The notes under the pieces were generated by a model. It was given only the letters and a program-made list of their open reading frames with translations, did no database searches and was not told where the DNA came from. The position numbers and the translations under genes are program-made. A stretch of DNA of 64,000 bases from Chryseobacterium indologenes (lineage in GTDB: Bacteria > Bacteroidota > Bacteroidia > Flavobacteriales > Weeksellaceae): the NCBI GenBank assembly GCA_001013295.1, contig LAZY01000044.1, forward strand, positions 1-64,000. The letters are read 5' to 3'. This document shows, piece after piece, positions 33,798-42,502 of this stretch (positions are counted from its first letter, which is position 1; every line of letters begins with the position of its first letter).

Positions 33798-35612
33798 TTA
33801 TATAGGATTGTTATTATAATAATTATTAAGCTTAATATTGGCTCCCGGATCTTCCGAAATAGGCAATACATTGCATTTAAACAAAATATTATCTTTGGCA
33901 ATCGTATTTTTACATCTCAAATAAAGTCCGCTTTTAACATTACTTATTTCATTACCTGATACTGTCACTTTTCCATCCAATGAAGTTCCGTAAGGAATAG
34001 TAGCAGTTGTAATGTCGACGACCACACCAAAATTACTACCATTTCCATAAATTAAGTTATTGGAAATAACAAATCTTTTAGTAAGCTCATGTACTCTTTC
34101 AACTTCTGTTTCTTTTGGGGTATAACTTCTTATTGATATTCCCACAAAAGAGTCCCCTTGAACAGCAGATTTGAAATTGTTGTTACTAATTAATGCATTT
34201 CCCAATTCAGAAGTAAGTCTTGGGCTTGTCGTTGTACTGTTATCTGGATTAGTTATAATTGTGGTTGAATAAGCAAAATATTCTATTCCTACAGCATGTA
34301 CATTGGCAGCACAATTATTTGATATATTTATATTATTTATATTCCCTCCAATAGTGACTGCTGTTCTCACGTTATTAAAACTATTGTTTTGTATATTGAT
34401 ATTATCAACTTTAATCTCATCTTCATGCGACTGAACTAAAATTCCATAAGTTCTTTCATCAGATGTTTCTATGATATTATTATTAATTGAGATATTTTTA
34501 AATTCTTTAGGAAGATCTATTGTTACCCTGGATGAAGAATTAATAACTCCACTATCATCAGCAATTAGCTGATGAATATAATTGTCTGAAATAATACCAT
34601 TTTTCTTAGTCCCATCAAACCTTATGGCTCCCCATGTTGTATTTCTAAATATGTTACTATTGATAATAAAATTGTTTACATTATCATAAAAATCGATCGC
34701 ATATAATCTATGATGCCCTGTATTATCTCTTCCACAATATTCAAAATAATTGTCTTTAATTAAAACTGATCCAAAATACCCACAATCAAAAGCAAATATT
34801 CCACACGGAGCTTTAGATGGATCATGATTTTCAGCGTTTTTAAAAACATTATTTTCAACAATAAAGTTTGCATTATGGGATTGCGTAAGTCCTAAATGCT
34901 CCATTCTGTACATTTGTTGCTGTACACCACTTTCAAAAAAATTCTTATAAATTTTTATGTCTCCATTACAATCATAAAACTGCACAGCTCTGGTATACAA
35001 GTCATAAAAGCTACAATCATTAATTTCTATATTTGTAGAACTAAGTGCATATATCCCACCATTAAAGTCTCTTAATATTTCACTTTGCGCATTGTTCCAG
35101 TCACCTTCAGTATAAACCTGCAAATTTCTTTTATTGAGGTCAAATATTATCCCTTCAATAATGAAGTTGTTGCAATTTGAGAAATGTAAGAAATATGAAC
35201 TGAAACGTTGCTTACTATTTGATTTAATGATTGTACGTTGTTTGTCCCCCAACAGCTTGAAACAAGAGAGGTTTTGAAACTCCAATTGTTTGTTGACAAT
35301 ATACTCTCTGGCATCAAACCTTAATGTTGCTCCTAAATAAGCTGCGGTTTGAATAGCCTGAGTAATCATAGCCTCATCATTCGGATAGCTAGGACTACAT
35401 CTATACCATTCAATATTGATGGTATTTTCGTTCAAAATAGCTTTATAGCATTCTCCATTTTCTTTGATGAAAACTATACCATCTTCAGGTAAATTACTTC
35501 CAGTGATCTTCTGATAATAAACCTCTTCACCCGTATGAGGAAAAAATTTTTTGAATCCATAATCTGCAGGATTACATGTTGAAGGGAATTTTTGGCTGTT
35601 ACAATTTGTCAT
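33798..35612 (-). CDS. Right-handed parallel beta-helix protein inserted in the paa cluster
   Basis: A 604-residue protein. Residues about 75-125 resemble the start of pectate-lyase-type beta-helices (AYLGATLRFDAREYIV). From about 130 to the end, repeated short strands with NN/ND turns (IEINDCSFYDLYTRAVQF, FIINSNIFRNTTWGAIRF) form a long beta-helix. There is no signal peptide, membrane segment or T9SS domain, and no catalytic motif I can name. Tail-spike and polysaccharide-lyase-like proteins have this layout. It has nothing to do with phenylacetate breakdown and seems to be a passenger between paaD and paaG. A -7-like box at 35670-35677 may drive it. It is Asn-rich and more AT-rich than its neighbours. 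Confidence 0.75.
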   Translation of the reverse strand: MTNCNSQKFPSTCNPADYGFKKFFPHTGEEVYYQKITGSNLPEDGIVFIKENGECYKAILNENTINIEWYRCSPSYPNDEAMITQAIQTAAYLGATLRFDAREYIVNKQLEFQNLSCFKLLGDKQRTIIKSNSKQRFSSYFLHFSNCNNFIIEGIIFDLNKRNLQVYTEGDWNNAQSEILRDFNGGIYALSSTNIEINDCSFYDLYTRAVQFYDCNGDIKIYKNFFESGVQQQMYRMEHLGLTQSHNANFIVENNVFKNAENHDPSKAPCGIFAFDCGYFGSVLIKDNYFEYCGRDNTGHHRLYAIDFYDNVNNFIINSNIFRNTTWGAIRFDGTKKNGIISDNYIHQLIADDSGVINSSSRVTIDLPKEFKNISINNNIIETSDERTYGILVQSHEDEIKVDNINIQNNSFNNVRTAVTIGGNINNINISNNCAANVHAVGIEYFAYSTTIITNPDNSTTTSPRLTSELGNALISNNNFKSAVQGDSFVGISIRSYTPKETEVERVHELTKRFVISNNLIYGNGSNFGVVVDITTATIPYGTSLDGKVTVSGNEISNVKSGLYLRCKNTIAKDNILFKCNVLPISEDPGANIKLNNYYNNNPI

Positions 35613-35669
35613 AATTAATGTTTGTGTTAGTTAATTTTTTAATTTGATCATTAAAGAATGATACTAAAG

Positions 35670-35677
35670 CAAAAATA
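35670..35677 (-). promoter_or_regulatory. Possible -7 element of the beta-helix gene
   Basis: TATTTTTG on the minus strand matches TAnnTTTG 57 bp before the start. The nearest TTTTG lies only 14 bp upstream of it, so the pair is imperfect. An inverted repeat ACGAC/GTCGT (35688-35704) surrounds that TTTTG. Confidence 0.35.
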
Positions 35678-35768
35678 AGAGCCATTAACGACAAAACTCG
35701 TCGTATTATTTTTTAACACAAAAATATATTGAGATCTCATGGGGCATAAATAAGCAGGCCGAATTATT

Positions 35769-36236
35769 CTAATGGCATTTAAAATAATCGAACGGTTCCA
35801 GACAGTCCAGACACTGATAAGAAGCCTTACATAAAGTCGATCCGAATCTGCTGATCTGTTTGGTATGTTCAGAACCGCATCTTGGACATTTCTTCGGCTT
35901 TCCGATGTGATGTTCATCTGCTCCTTTTTCAGGAGGGGTAATTCCGTAGACACGGAGTTTTTCTCTCGCTTCATCCGTTAACCAGTCCGTTGTCCAGATC
36001 GGAAACATCTTGGTAACTACTTTTGCATCCCAGCCGTTTTCCTTCATCATTTTGATAATGTCTTCTTCTATGGTGAACATAGCGGGACATGCAGAATAAG
36101 TAGGCGTAATCGTGACTTCACAGGTATTTTCTCCTGTGATCTGAGCATCTCTTACGATCCCTAATTCCACAATATCAATCACCGGAATTTCCGGATCTGG
36201 GATTGTTTTTAATAAGTTTAAAATATTGTTTTGCAT
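35769..36236 (-). CDS. paaD: Phenylacetyl-CoA epoxidase subunit PaaD
   Basis: A 155-residue protein with an N-terminal DUF59/MIP18-type domain (IPDPEIPVIDIVELGIVRD, then TYSACPAMF) and a C-terminal zinc-ribbon-like part. In that part CPRCGSEHT and CLDCLEPFDYFKCH supply the Cys pairs. PaaD is thought to help assemble or insert the iron or Fe-S centres of the epoxidase. In this genome it is flanked on both sides by non-paa genes, a FG-GAP protein 21 bp upstream and a beta-helix protein downstream. Confidence 0.95.
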   Translation of the reverse strand: MQNNILNLLKTIPDPEIPVIDIVELGIVRDAQITGENTCEVTITPTYSACPAMFTIEEDIIKMMKENGWDAKVVTKMFPIWTTDWLTDEAREKLRVYGITPPEKGADEHHIGKPKKCPRCGSEHTKQISRFGSTLCKASYQCLDCLEPFDYFKCH

Positions 36237-36257
36237 ATTTTAAAATTGAAAATAACC

Positions 36258-39119
36258 TTAGTCAAGTATTTTCTTAGTTGAAATTTTATTATTAATATCA
36301 GATACTTTTACAATATAATTTCCTTTTAAAATACCGAATCTGAATCGGTTCGAAAGAATTCCTGTATACTCCTGTATCATTTTACCTGAGAAATTAAATA
36401 TCTGTATACTTTTTATTTTCTCTTGTGATAACACTTCGTAAGAACCTGAATCTTTATATATTTTAATATCAGCAATTTTATCTGAAGTATCTTCTTTTAA
36501 AAGTTTATTTGCCATTCCGTTTACACTTGATGGCACATATTGATTCTGTAAATTGGTATCTCCATAACATGTATCTTTCCACCAGTCCTTTACCTCGTAG
36601 AGTGCAAAATTGGGAGGAGTACTGTACATATTATTTTTAAAAACCTGCAGTTTTGAGTCTTTACCTGAAACATTATACATGGCAAAAATCTGCGATTTAT
36701 CATCATTCCCAATATTGAAATCAACAATTTTTCCTTTTATCTTTTTAGAGTCATAGTTTGTTGATGCCCAATACCCTGTAGATCCTAAATAATTAAAATA
36801 GGTTCCTTTTCCCTGGAAGAGGTGTAGATTTGTATGCCCAGGGTCAGATTCATAAAGCACTGCAATATCATCTTTTTTGTTTCCATCATAAAAATTCCCG
36901 GCAACAATCCTTTTAACATATTGATTGAAAGGATAACCGGAGTCTGTCCACCATGTTTCAAAGGTAAATTTAGAATCTATAGTATCCATTCCTCTAAATA
37001 GATGTATATCTGTGGCATTGTTATTATTTTTATAAAAAACAGCAATATCATCATGTATACCATCACTATCGAAGCTTCCGGATACAATATTGCTTATGAT
37101 ATTATCTGTTGAATAAGTATCACTATTCCACCATCCATTTGCACCCAAGTGTTTAAAGGTTTTATTTTCCTGTCCCTGAAATACATGTATTATTGTCTTA
37201 TTGGTATTATATCGATAAAAAACGGCAATATCATTGTGCTTTCCATTGCCATCAAAGTCTCCCGACACCATTCTGTCACCAACTAGATTAGCATAATAAC
37301 CTGTCTCCTTCCACCATCCCTGAGATTGGTTACTATATACAAAACCGGAACCAGTTCCTTCAAACACATGTATCCTTGTTTCTCCTCCTCCATAATCACA
37401 CATTACAGCTATATCATCAAAATATCCATCCCTGTTAAAATCTCCGGAAACGATTCTGTCTGAAAATAACTCAAGCGGATACCCTGTGGATTCCCAAACA
37501 CTTTTCACAGAAGATATGGATCCGTCAGGAGCCATTTTAGCAACATTTAAAAATGTTTTATCCCCATTGGTACTTAAATAGGCCACCTCATCTTTTATCC
37601 CGTTATGATCAAAATCTAAAGAAACAGGTTTTGATGTTTTTTCCGAATCAAAGAAATTGGTATTGTCTACTTCAAAGACTTTTGTGTTGTTCTTAATGGC
37701 TTTTGTATAGTCTAAATAATAAGCTAATGAAGCCATCTGATCGACTGCTCTTCTTTTTTGGTCTTCTTTTTTTTCATCAGGAGTCAAACCTGAAGGTACA
37801 TAATTCTCATCCGGATCTATTCGTGTTTGTGCATAAATACTTATAAGATTTAAAAGTTTCTTTAATCTATCATTTTCTGCTTGACTAAAATTATCTTTAT
37901 TAAAATTTGCGTAGTATGCCAAAAGCGCAAACATCTCAACAATATCATCGTAATAAAGAAAAGAATAATAATTATGATTTAAGCCAGTTATTTTTTCGCA
38001 GTTTATAGTACTGTAAAAAATGTTTAAAGTACCAAGATAAGAGTCATTTTCATAACTCACCCTATATTTAATAATATGATTAATGCCCTTTTTAATACCT
38101 GCAATCAATTTCTCTCGTAATACAACATCTGACTTTGGAATCCCGTCTAGCGACTCAATTAGCCCCCTTAAAATAATTGCATGGTAATTAATTTTTGATT
38201 CATGATATACTTGTTGACCATTATCAAGTGTTTCTACACCACGCTTCCATGTACCATTACATATTCCTGTTTCATTTGATTGTTGCTCCAGTAACCAATT
38301 AGTCAGGTAGATAATTTTTTCTAAATACTTACAGTTCTGTGTTATTTTATAGGCCTTTGCAAGCCCCCATAATCCAAAAGCAGTGTAATTTTCAGAATTA
38401 TATCCAATTAGGTCTACCGCATTTAAATTATCTGCTGCATTAACAATAGCATCATATAAACCTGCCGGAAGTTGAATATTATTTTTTTTCAAATATAAAT
38501 ACCCTTCACAAAGCCCTGCTATAGCACTGCCTGTTTCAAATACATGTACGCTATTCTGAGATATATTTCCTGGAGTATCATTTTGTTCAAATATATCTTT
38601 ACCTTCTCTTGACCACCAGTAAATATACCCTCCATCTGACAAACTGTTATTTTGATTTTTAACCTGTTGACATATTAAGTATTCTAACCCTTGAATAATT
38701 GTAGAAGAATTCTGGGAGTTTGAATAATAATTATCATAGTGAATCATAGCACGTATCCGCTTACTCGTATCTCTTGGTTGGGGATGGCTACTCCAGAAGC
38801 CAGAATGCTTTGCATCCGGATCATATTCATAAAATGTTTTGTAGTTCCCTATATATCCACTAAAATAACCTCTTGACCAAGCTCCCGGGGGCCACGTTTC
38901 ACTGCTAAAAATAGGTTGATAATTATTAGAAGTATCAATCTTTATTAGTTTAGGAAGTCCCCTAAATGTTTTACTAAGTGTAATAACATTTTGTATTGCA
39001 GTACTATTAGCCTCAATAGTATCCTTCACCAGATTCAGAGCTATAGTATCATAGATAACAGGCTGCACCTGTGCTCCCAGAGCGGCAGAAAAAAGTAATA
39101 GGCTACAAAAGTATTTCAT
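36258..39119 (-). CDS. Secreted FG-GAP repeat protein with T9SS domain inserted between paaC and paaD
   Basis: A 953-residue protein with a signal peptide (1-16, ending ALGAQ). Residues about 30-490 are helical with Trp/Tyr/Asn-rich repeats (YTAFGLWGLAKAYKITQ), which looks like an alpha/alpha toroid as in glycan-active enzymes. Five FG-GAP-like repeats follow (about 500-860), each with a DxDxDGxxDD calcium-loop variant, as in DFNRDGYFDDIAVM and DFDGNGKHNDIAVF. The C-terminal T9SS type A domain contains IQIFNFSGKMIQEY. It is a cell-surface protein unrelated to phenylacetate. With 39 bp to paaC and 21 bp to paaD and no clear promoter, it is probably transcribed with the catabolic genes. Confidence 0.82.
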   Translation of the reverse strand: MKYFCSLLLFSAALGAQVQPVIYDTIALNLVKDTIEANSTAIQNVITLSKTFRGLPKLIKIDTSNNYQPIFSSETWPPGAWSRGYFSGYIGNYKTFYEYDPDAKHSGFWSSHPQPRDTSKRIRAMIHYDNYYSNSQNSSTIIQGLEYLICQQVKNQNNSLSDGGYIYWWSREGKDIFEQNDTPGNISQNSVHVFETGSAIAGLCEGYLYLKKNNIQLPAGLYDAIVNAADNLNAVDLIGYNSENYTAFGLWGLAKAYKITQNCKYLEKIIYLTNWLLEQQSNETGICNGTWKRGVETLDNGQQVYHESKINYHAIILRGLIESLDGIPKSDVVLREKLIAGIKKGINHIIKYRVSYENDSYLGTLNIFYSTINCEKITGLNHNYYSFLYYDDIVEMFALLAYYANFNKDNFSQAENDRLKKLLNLISIYAQTRIDPDENYVPSGLTPDEKKEDQKRRAVDQMASLAYYLDYTKAIKNNTKVFEVDNTNFFDSEKTSKPVSLDFDHNGIKDEVAYLSTNGDKTFLNVAKMAPDGSISSVKSVWESTGYPLELFSDRIVSGDFNRDGYFDDIAVMCDYGGGETRIHVFEGTGSGFVYSNQSQGWWKETGYYANLVGDRMVSGDFDGNGKHNDIAVFYRYNTNKTIIHVFQGQENKTFKHLGANGWWNSDTYSTDNIISNIVSGSFDSDGIHDDIAVFYKNNNNATDIHLFRGMDTIDSKFTFETWWTDSGYPFNQYVKRIVAGNFYDGNKKDDIAVLYESDPGHTNLHLFQGKGTYFNYLGSTGYWASTNYDSKKIKGKIVDFNIGNDDKSQIFAMYNVSGKDSKLQVFKNNMYSTPPNFALYEVKDWWKDTCYGDTNLQNQYVPSSVNGMANKLLKEDTSDKIADIKIYKDSGSYEVLSQEKIKSIQIFNFSGKMIQEYTGILSNRFRFGILKGNYIVKVSDINNKISTKKILD

Positions 39120-39158
39120 ATTTATTTGGTTATTAGTGTGAATGAAAGGAAACTTAAT

Positions 39159-39908
39159 CTACCAAGTACACCCAGGATACGCTCTCTGCATATACTGAAG
39201 CTCACAAAGAATAAATCCGAAGTATTCTGTATGATACCCTGTTCTAGATTTTGGCTGCATAAAAGGATTTGTTGGATATTCTAATCCGAAAGTCTGGAAA
39301 TCTTTTTCTGTAATGGCTATAAAATCTTTATATAGTTCATCAACATTTGGAACGATATTCAATGCAGCAAGATCATCTTCACCTTCTGATTTGGCAAAAA
39401 GACCTTTGGTATATTCCCAAATATTTTCGATGGCTTTCTCCAAACGCTGACGGCTTTCTTCTGTTCCCTGAGCAAAGATCTTCATCCATGAAGAAGCGTG
39501 AGTATAGTGATATTTTACCTCTTTCAGTGATTTCTGAGCAATTGCAGAAAGTTCTTCATTTGCAGAATTTGATAATGCTTCATACATCAGCTTCTGATAT
39601 ACGGAGAACACATATACTTTAAGAATCGTCTGTGCATAGTCTTCATTGGGAAGTTCTGTCCAGTGAGCATTGATATATTCGTGCTCATATCTTAGAAAGG
39701 CAATGTCATCTTCACTTTTACCGTTGTCGATCACTCTTGAAGCATACACGTAAAAGTTATTAGCCTGACCAAGTTCATCCAACGCAATATTTGTCAATGC
39801 AATATCTTCTTCCAGGTAAGGACCTTCACCACACCATGCAGACAAACGCTGCCCCATAATGAAGCTGTCGTCTGCTAGTTTTAATAAATAATTATATAAT
39901 GGGTTCAT
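39159..39908 (-). CDS. paaC: Phenylacetyl-CoA epoxidase structural subunit PaaC
   Basis: A 249-residue helical ferritin-like protein (ALDELGQANNFY, LRYEHEYINAHW, then KEVKYHYTHASSWM) typical of PaaC, which forms the heterodimer core with PaaA but lacks a full di-iron ligand set. It starts 90 bp after paaB. The downstream junction is unusual, because a secreted FG-GAP protein gene follows instead of paaD. Confidence 0.96.
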   Translation of the reverse strand: MNPLYNYLLKLADDSFIMGQRLSAWCGEGPYLEEDIALTNIALDELGQANNFYVYASRVIDNGKSEDDIAFLRYEHEYINAHWTELPNEDYAQTILKVYVFSVYQKLMYEALSNSANEELSAIAQKSLKEVKYHYTHASSWMKIFAQGTEESRQRLEKAIENIWEYTKGLFAKSEGEDDLAALNIVPNVDELYKDFIAITEKDFQTFGLEYPTNPFMQPKSRTGYHTEYFGFILCELQYMQRAYPGCTW

Positions 39909-39913
39909 TGTTT

Positions 39914-39951
39914 AGTAGATTTCAGATTTCAGACATTAGATTTCAGATTGA
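39914..39951. repeat. Heptamer tandem repeat in the paaB-paaC junction
   Basis: AGATTTC-AGATTTC-AGACATT-AGATTTC-AGATTGA: five 7-bp units, three of them identical. No inverted partner is seen, so this differs from the octamer arrays elsewhere in the operon. Confidence 0.65.
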
Positions 39952-39998
39952 CAAAAGAGTCCGGTATCTGAGTTCTCCTATCTTAAAATCTTGATTAA

Positions 39999-40280
39999 TT
40001 ACATATTTTTTACGTCGTTAGGGATTTCGTAGAAAGTTGGGTGACGGTATAGTTTGTCATCAGCAGGATCGAAGAACGCCTCTTTGTCTACTCCTTCTGA
40101 AGTCACAATGTATTTACTTGGAACTACCCAAACAGAAGTTCCTTCTTTTCTTCTAGTATAAACGTCTCTTGCATTCTGCAAAGCCATTTCTGCTGTTGGT
40201 GCCTGTACAATTCCAACGTGTTTGTGAGATAATCCCGGTTTAGTCTGAATAAACACTTCCCACATCTCTAAATTTGCCAT
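39999..40280 (-). CDS. paaB: Phenylacetyl-CoA epoxidase subunit PaaB
   Basis: A 93-residue protein with the family start MANLEMWEVF and the conserved KHVGIVQAPTAEMALQNARD, then RRKEGTSVWVVPS. PaaB bridges PaaAC dimers. I use the ATG at 40280; an in-frame TTG two codons upstream is not needed. An octamer-array element separates it from paaA. Confidence 0.95.
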   Translation of the reverse strand: MANLEMWEVFIQTKPGLSHKHVGIVQAPTAEMALQNARDVYTRRKEGTSVWVVPSKYIVTSEGVDKEAFFDPADDKLYRHPTFYEIPNDVKNM

Positions 40281-40289
40281 AGTCAAATT

Positions 40290-40391
40290 AATTTAACAAT
40301 GTATCAATGTACCATTTTACCAATGAAATGCTTCGGCAAGCTCAGCATGACAATGATTGTTACATTTTTACATTGGTATATTGTTACATTA
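40290..40391. repeat. Inverted octamer-array element, paaA/paaB junction
   Basis: TAACAATG-TATCAATG-TACCATTT-TACCAATG, a centre with GCTTCGGCAAGCTCAGCATG, then ATTGTTAC-ATTTTTAC-ATTGGTAT-ATTGTTAC. This is the cleanest copy and is best used as the type sequence. The centre contains a TTCGGCAAGCTCAGCATGAC segment. Confidence 0.8.
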
Positions 40392-41330
40392 TTATATTAC
40401 TTCTTTTTGTTGTTTTTCTGCAAAAGCGATCGCTGCTTCTTTCACCCACGAGTTTTCTCTCTGAGCTTTTCTCTTCGTTTCGATACGCTTTTTATTACAA
40501 GGGCCATTTCCTTTTAAGATTGCCATGAATTCATCCCATGGAAGTTCTCCGAAATCATAATGCTGTCTTTCCTCATTCCATTTCAGGTCTTTATCCGGAA
40601 TCGTCAGTCCTAAGAATTCAGCCTGAGAAACGGTAACGTCGATAAATCTCTGACGAAGACTGTCGTTACTTTCCCTTTTTACTCTGTAATTCATAGAGAT
40701 TTTAGAGTTTGGTGAGCTGTCATCGTTGGGTCCGAACATCATCAGAGCCGGCCACCAGAAACGGTTCAATGAAGCCTGAGCCATTTCTTTCTGCTGTTTG
40801 GTACCACGGCAAAGCGCCATCAAAATCTCATACCCTTGTCTTTGGTGAAATGATTCTTCTTTACAGATCTTCACCATTGCTCTTGAATACGGTCCATAAG
40901 AGTTTCCCATCAGCATTACCTGATTCATAATAGCAGCACCATCAACCAACCAGCCGATTGCCCCTATATCTGCCCAGCTCAACGTAGGGTAATTGAAAAT
41001 ACTTGAGTATTTTGCTTTTCCTTCCAGCATATCATCATAAGTAGCATCTCTGTCTGCTCTGATGCTTCCGTCTCCTAATGTTTCTGTTGCAGAGTAAAGG
41101 TATAAACCATGTCCTGCTTCATCCTGAACTTTAGCCAAAAGCGCCATTTTTCTTCTCAATGAAGGAGCTCTTGAAATCCAGTTAGCTTCCGGCAGCATTC
41201 CGACAATCTCAGAATGCGCGTGCTGTGAAATCTGACGAACCAATAATTTTCTGTAATCATCAGGCATTACATCTTTTGGCTCTACTTTATTTTCTTCGTG
41301 AACGTATTGAACAAATTTTTCTAAGTCCAT
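40392..41330 (-). CDS. paaA: Phenylacetyl-CoA epoxidase catalytic subunit PaaA
   Basis: A 312-residue ferritin-like di-iron oxygenase subunit. The metal-ligand segments AKVQDEAGHGLYLYSA and CKEESFHQRQGYE (ExxH pairs) are intact. It epoxidises the aromatic ring of phenylacetyl-CoA with O2 and electrons from PaaE. Length is in the usual range. It is the third gene of the operon, flanked by octamer-array elements on both sides. Confidence 0.97.
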   Translation of the reverse strand: MDLEKFVQYVHEENKVEPKDVMPDDYRKLLVRQISQHAHSEIVGMLPEANWISRAPSLRRKMALLAKVQDEAGHGLYLYSATETLGDGSIRADRDATYDDMLEGKAKYSSIFNYPTLSWADIGAIGWLVDGAAIMNQVMLMGNSYGPYSRAMVKICKEESFHQRQGYEILMALCRGTKQQKEMAQASLNRFWWPALMMFGPNDDSSPNSKISMNYRVKRESNDSLRQRFIDVTVSQAEFLGLTIPDKDLKWNEERQHYDFGELPWDEFMAILKGNGPCNKKRIETKRKAQRENSWVKEAAIAFAEKQQKEVI

Positions 41331-41339
41331 AATTTTTTC

Positions 41340-41412
41340 AATTTAGTAATGTATCTGTCTAGCAATGTACCAATGATTGTTACACTGGTAAATTATCAGA
41401 TTGTTACATTAA
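41340..41412. repeat. Inverted octamer-array element, paaE/paaA junction
   Basis: TAGTAATG-TATCTGTC-TAGCAATG-TACCAATG followed almost directly by ATTGTTAC-ACTGGTAA-ATTATCAG-ATTGTTAC. Here the two arms abut with hardly any centre, so a hairpin would be tight. Confidence 0.75.
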
Positions 41413-41416
41413 ATTT

Positions 41417-42502
41417 TTAAACATCATAATTAAGCATCACCACATTCGTCGTCGGGTGACATTGGCAGGTCAGAACGTAACCTCTGGCTACTTCGTCTTC
41501 GGTAAGTGCGTAGTTTTTCTCCATGAAAACTTCTCCTTCCAGAACTTCCGCTTTACACGTACAGCAAACTCCTCCTTTACATGCAAAAGGTACAGGAAGA
41601 TTGTCTTTCAATGCTTTATCTAAGATACTCTCTTTTTTGGAATTGAGGTGGAACGAATATTCATCATCATCAATGATTACCGTTACCATACTTTCAATAT
41701 TGGCAATCGCCTTGAATTCATCACTCATTTCCTCTGTATTTTCTTCGTCAGGGGCAGTGAAGTATTCAAATAAAACCTGGATAGCAGGTACTTTCTTCTC
41801 TTTTTTAAGATAGTCTGCAATTCCTTTGATCATTTCTGAAGGACCACAAATGAAATAAGTCGCTTCTTTTACATCAATCTCTGTATATCTTTCAAACAGC
41901 TGCTCCAGTTTTTCTGCAGAAATTCTTCCTTCAAAAACAGGATCTTCATGTTTTTCACGGCTTACCAGGTAAATCACTTTTAGCCTTCCATTGAACTGTT
42001 CTACAAGTTTATCAATTTCCGCTTTTCTCAAAACATGGTTCATGCTTCTGTTGCTATAGAACAGATAAGCATTACTGCTAGGCTCCTGATAAAGACTTTC
42101 CTTGATATTAGACAACACCGGAGTGATTCCGCTTCCTGCCGCCAAACCAATATACGTTTTTACATTGGTAGGGTGATAAGACGTATTAAACCCGCCCATC
42201 GGAGGCATTACTTCCAGCATTTCATCCATATGAAGATGCTCATTGAAATATCCTGATACTTTTCCGCCCTCCAATAATTTTACCAACACTTCCAAAGTAT
42301 TACCTTTTTCGCTGGGAGCATTGCAAATGGAGTAAGAACGTCTCTCTTCGTTTCCGTTGATCATCATACGGAAATTAAGGTACTGTCCCTGTTTGAATCT
42401 GAACTTATCTTTAAGCTCTTCAGGAATTTCTACGGCCACATTCACTGCTTCCGGAGTATCTTTCTGAACTCTAACTGTTTTAAGTTTATAAAATGAATTC
42501 AT
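41417..42502 (-). CDS. paaE: Phenylacetyl-CoA epoxidase reductase PaaE
   Basis: A 361-residue modular reductase: an FAD-binding beta-barrel with RRSYSICNAPSE, an NAD(P)-binding domain with GLAAGSGITPVLS and YFICGPSEMI, and a C-terminal plant-type ferredoxin. The ferredoxin Cys set is CKGGVCCTC plus the Cys in LTCQC. It passes electrons from NAD(P)H to PaaA. Its start overlaps the paaK stop (TAATG). Confidence 0.96.
   Translation of the reverse strand: MNSFYKLKTVRVQKDTPEAVNVAVEIPEELKDKFRFKQGQYLNFRMMINGNEERRSYSICNAPSEKGNTLEVLVKLLEGGKVSGYFNEHLHMDEMLEVMPPMGGFNTSYHPTNVKTYIGLAAGSGITPVLSNIKESLYQEPSSNAYLFYSNRSMNHVLRKAEIDKLVEQFNGRLKVIYLVSREKHEDPVFEGRISAEKLEQLFERYTEIDVKEATYFICGPSEMIKGIADYLKKEKKVPAIQVLFEYFTAPDEENTEEMSDEFKAIANIESMVTVIIDDDEYSFHLNSKKESILDKALKDNLPVPFACKGGVCCTCKAEVLEGEVFMEKNYALTEDEVARGYVLTCQCHPTTNVVMLNYDV

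Noticed and set aside
35651..35974. An open frame of 107 codons overlapping the 3' part of paaD in another frame
   Set aside because: paaD is well supported by its family motifs, and this frame has no recognisable features or plausible start.
28420..41412. Octamer arrays as CRISPR-like repeats
   Set aside because: The units are only 8 bp, contiguous and degenerate, without spacers; no cas genes are near.
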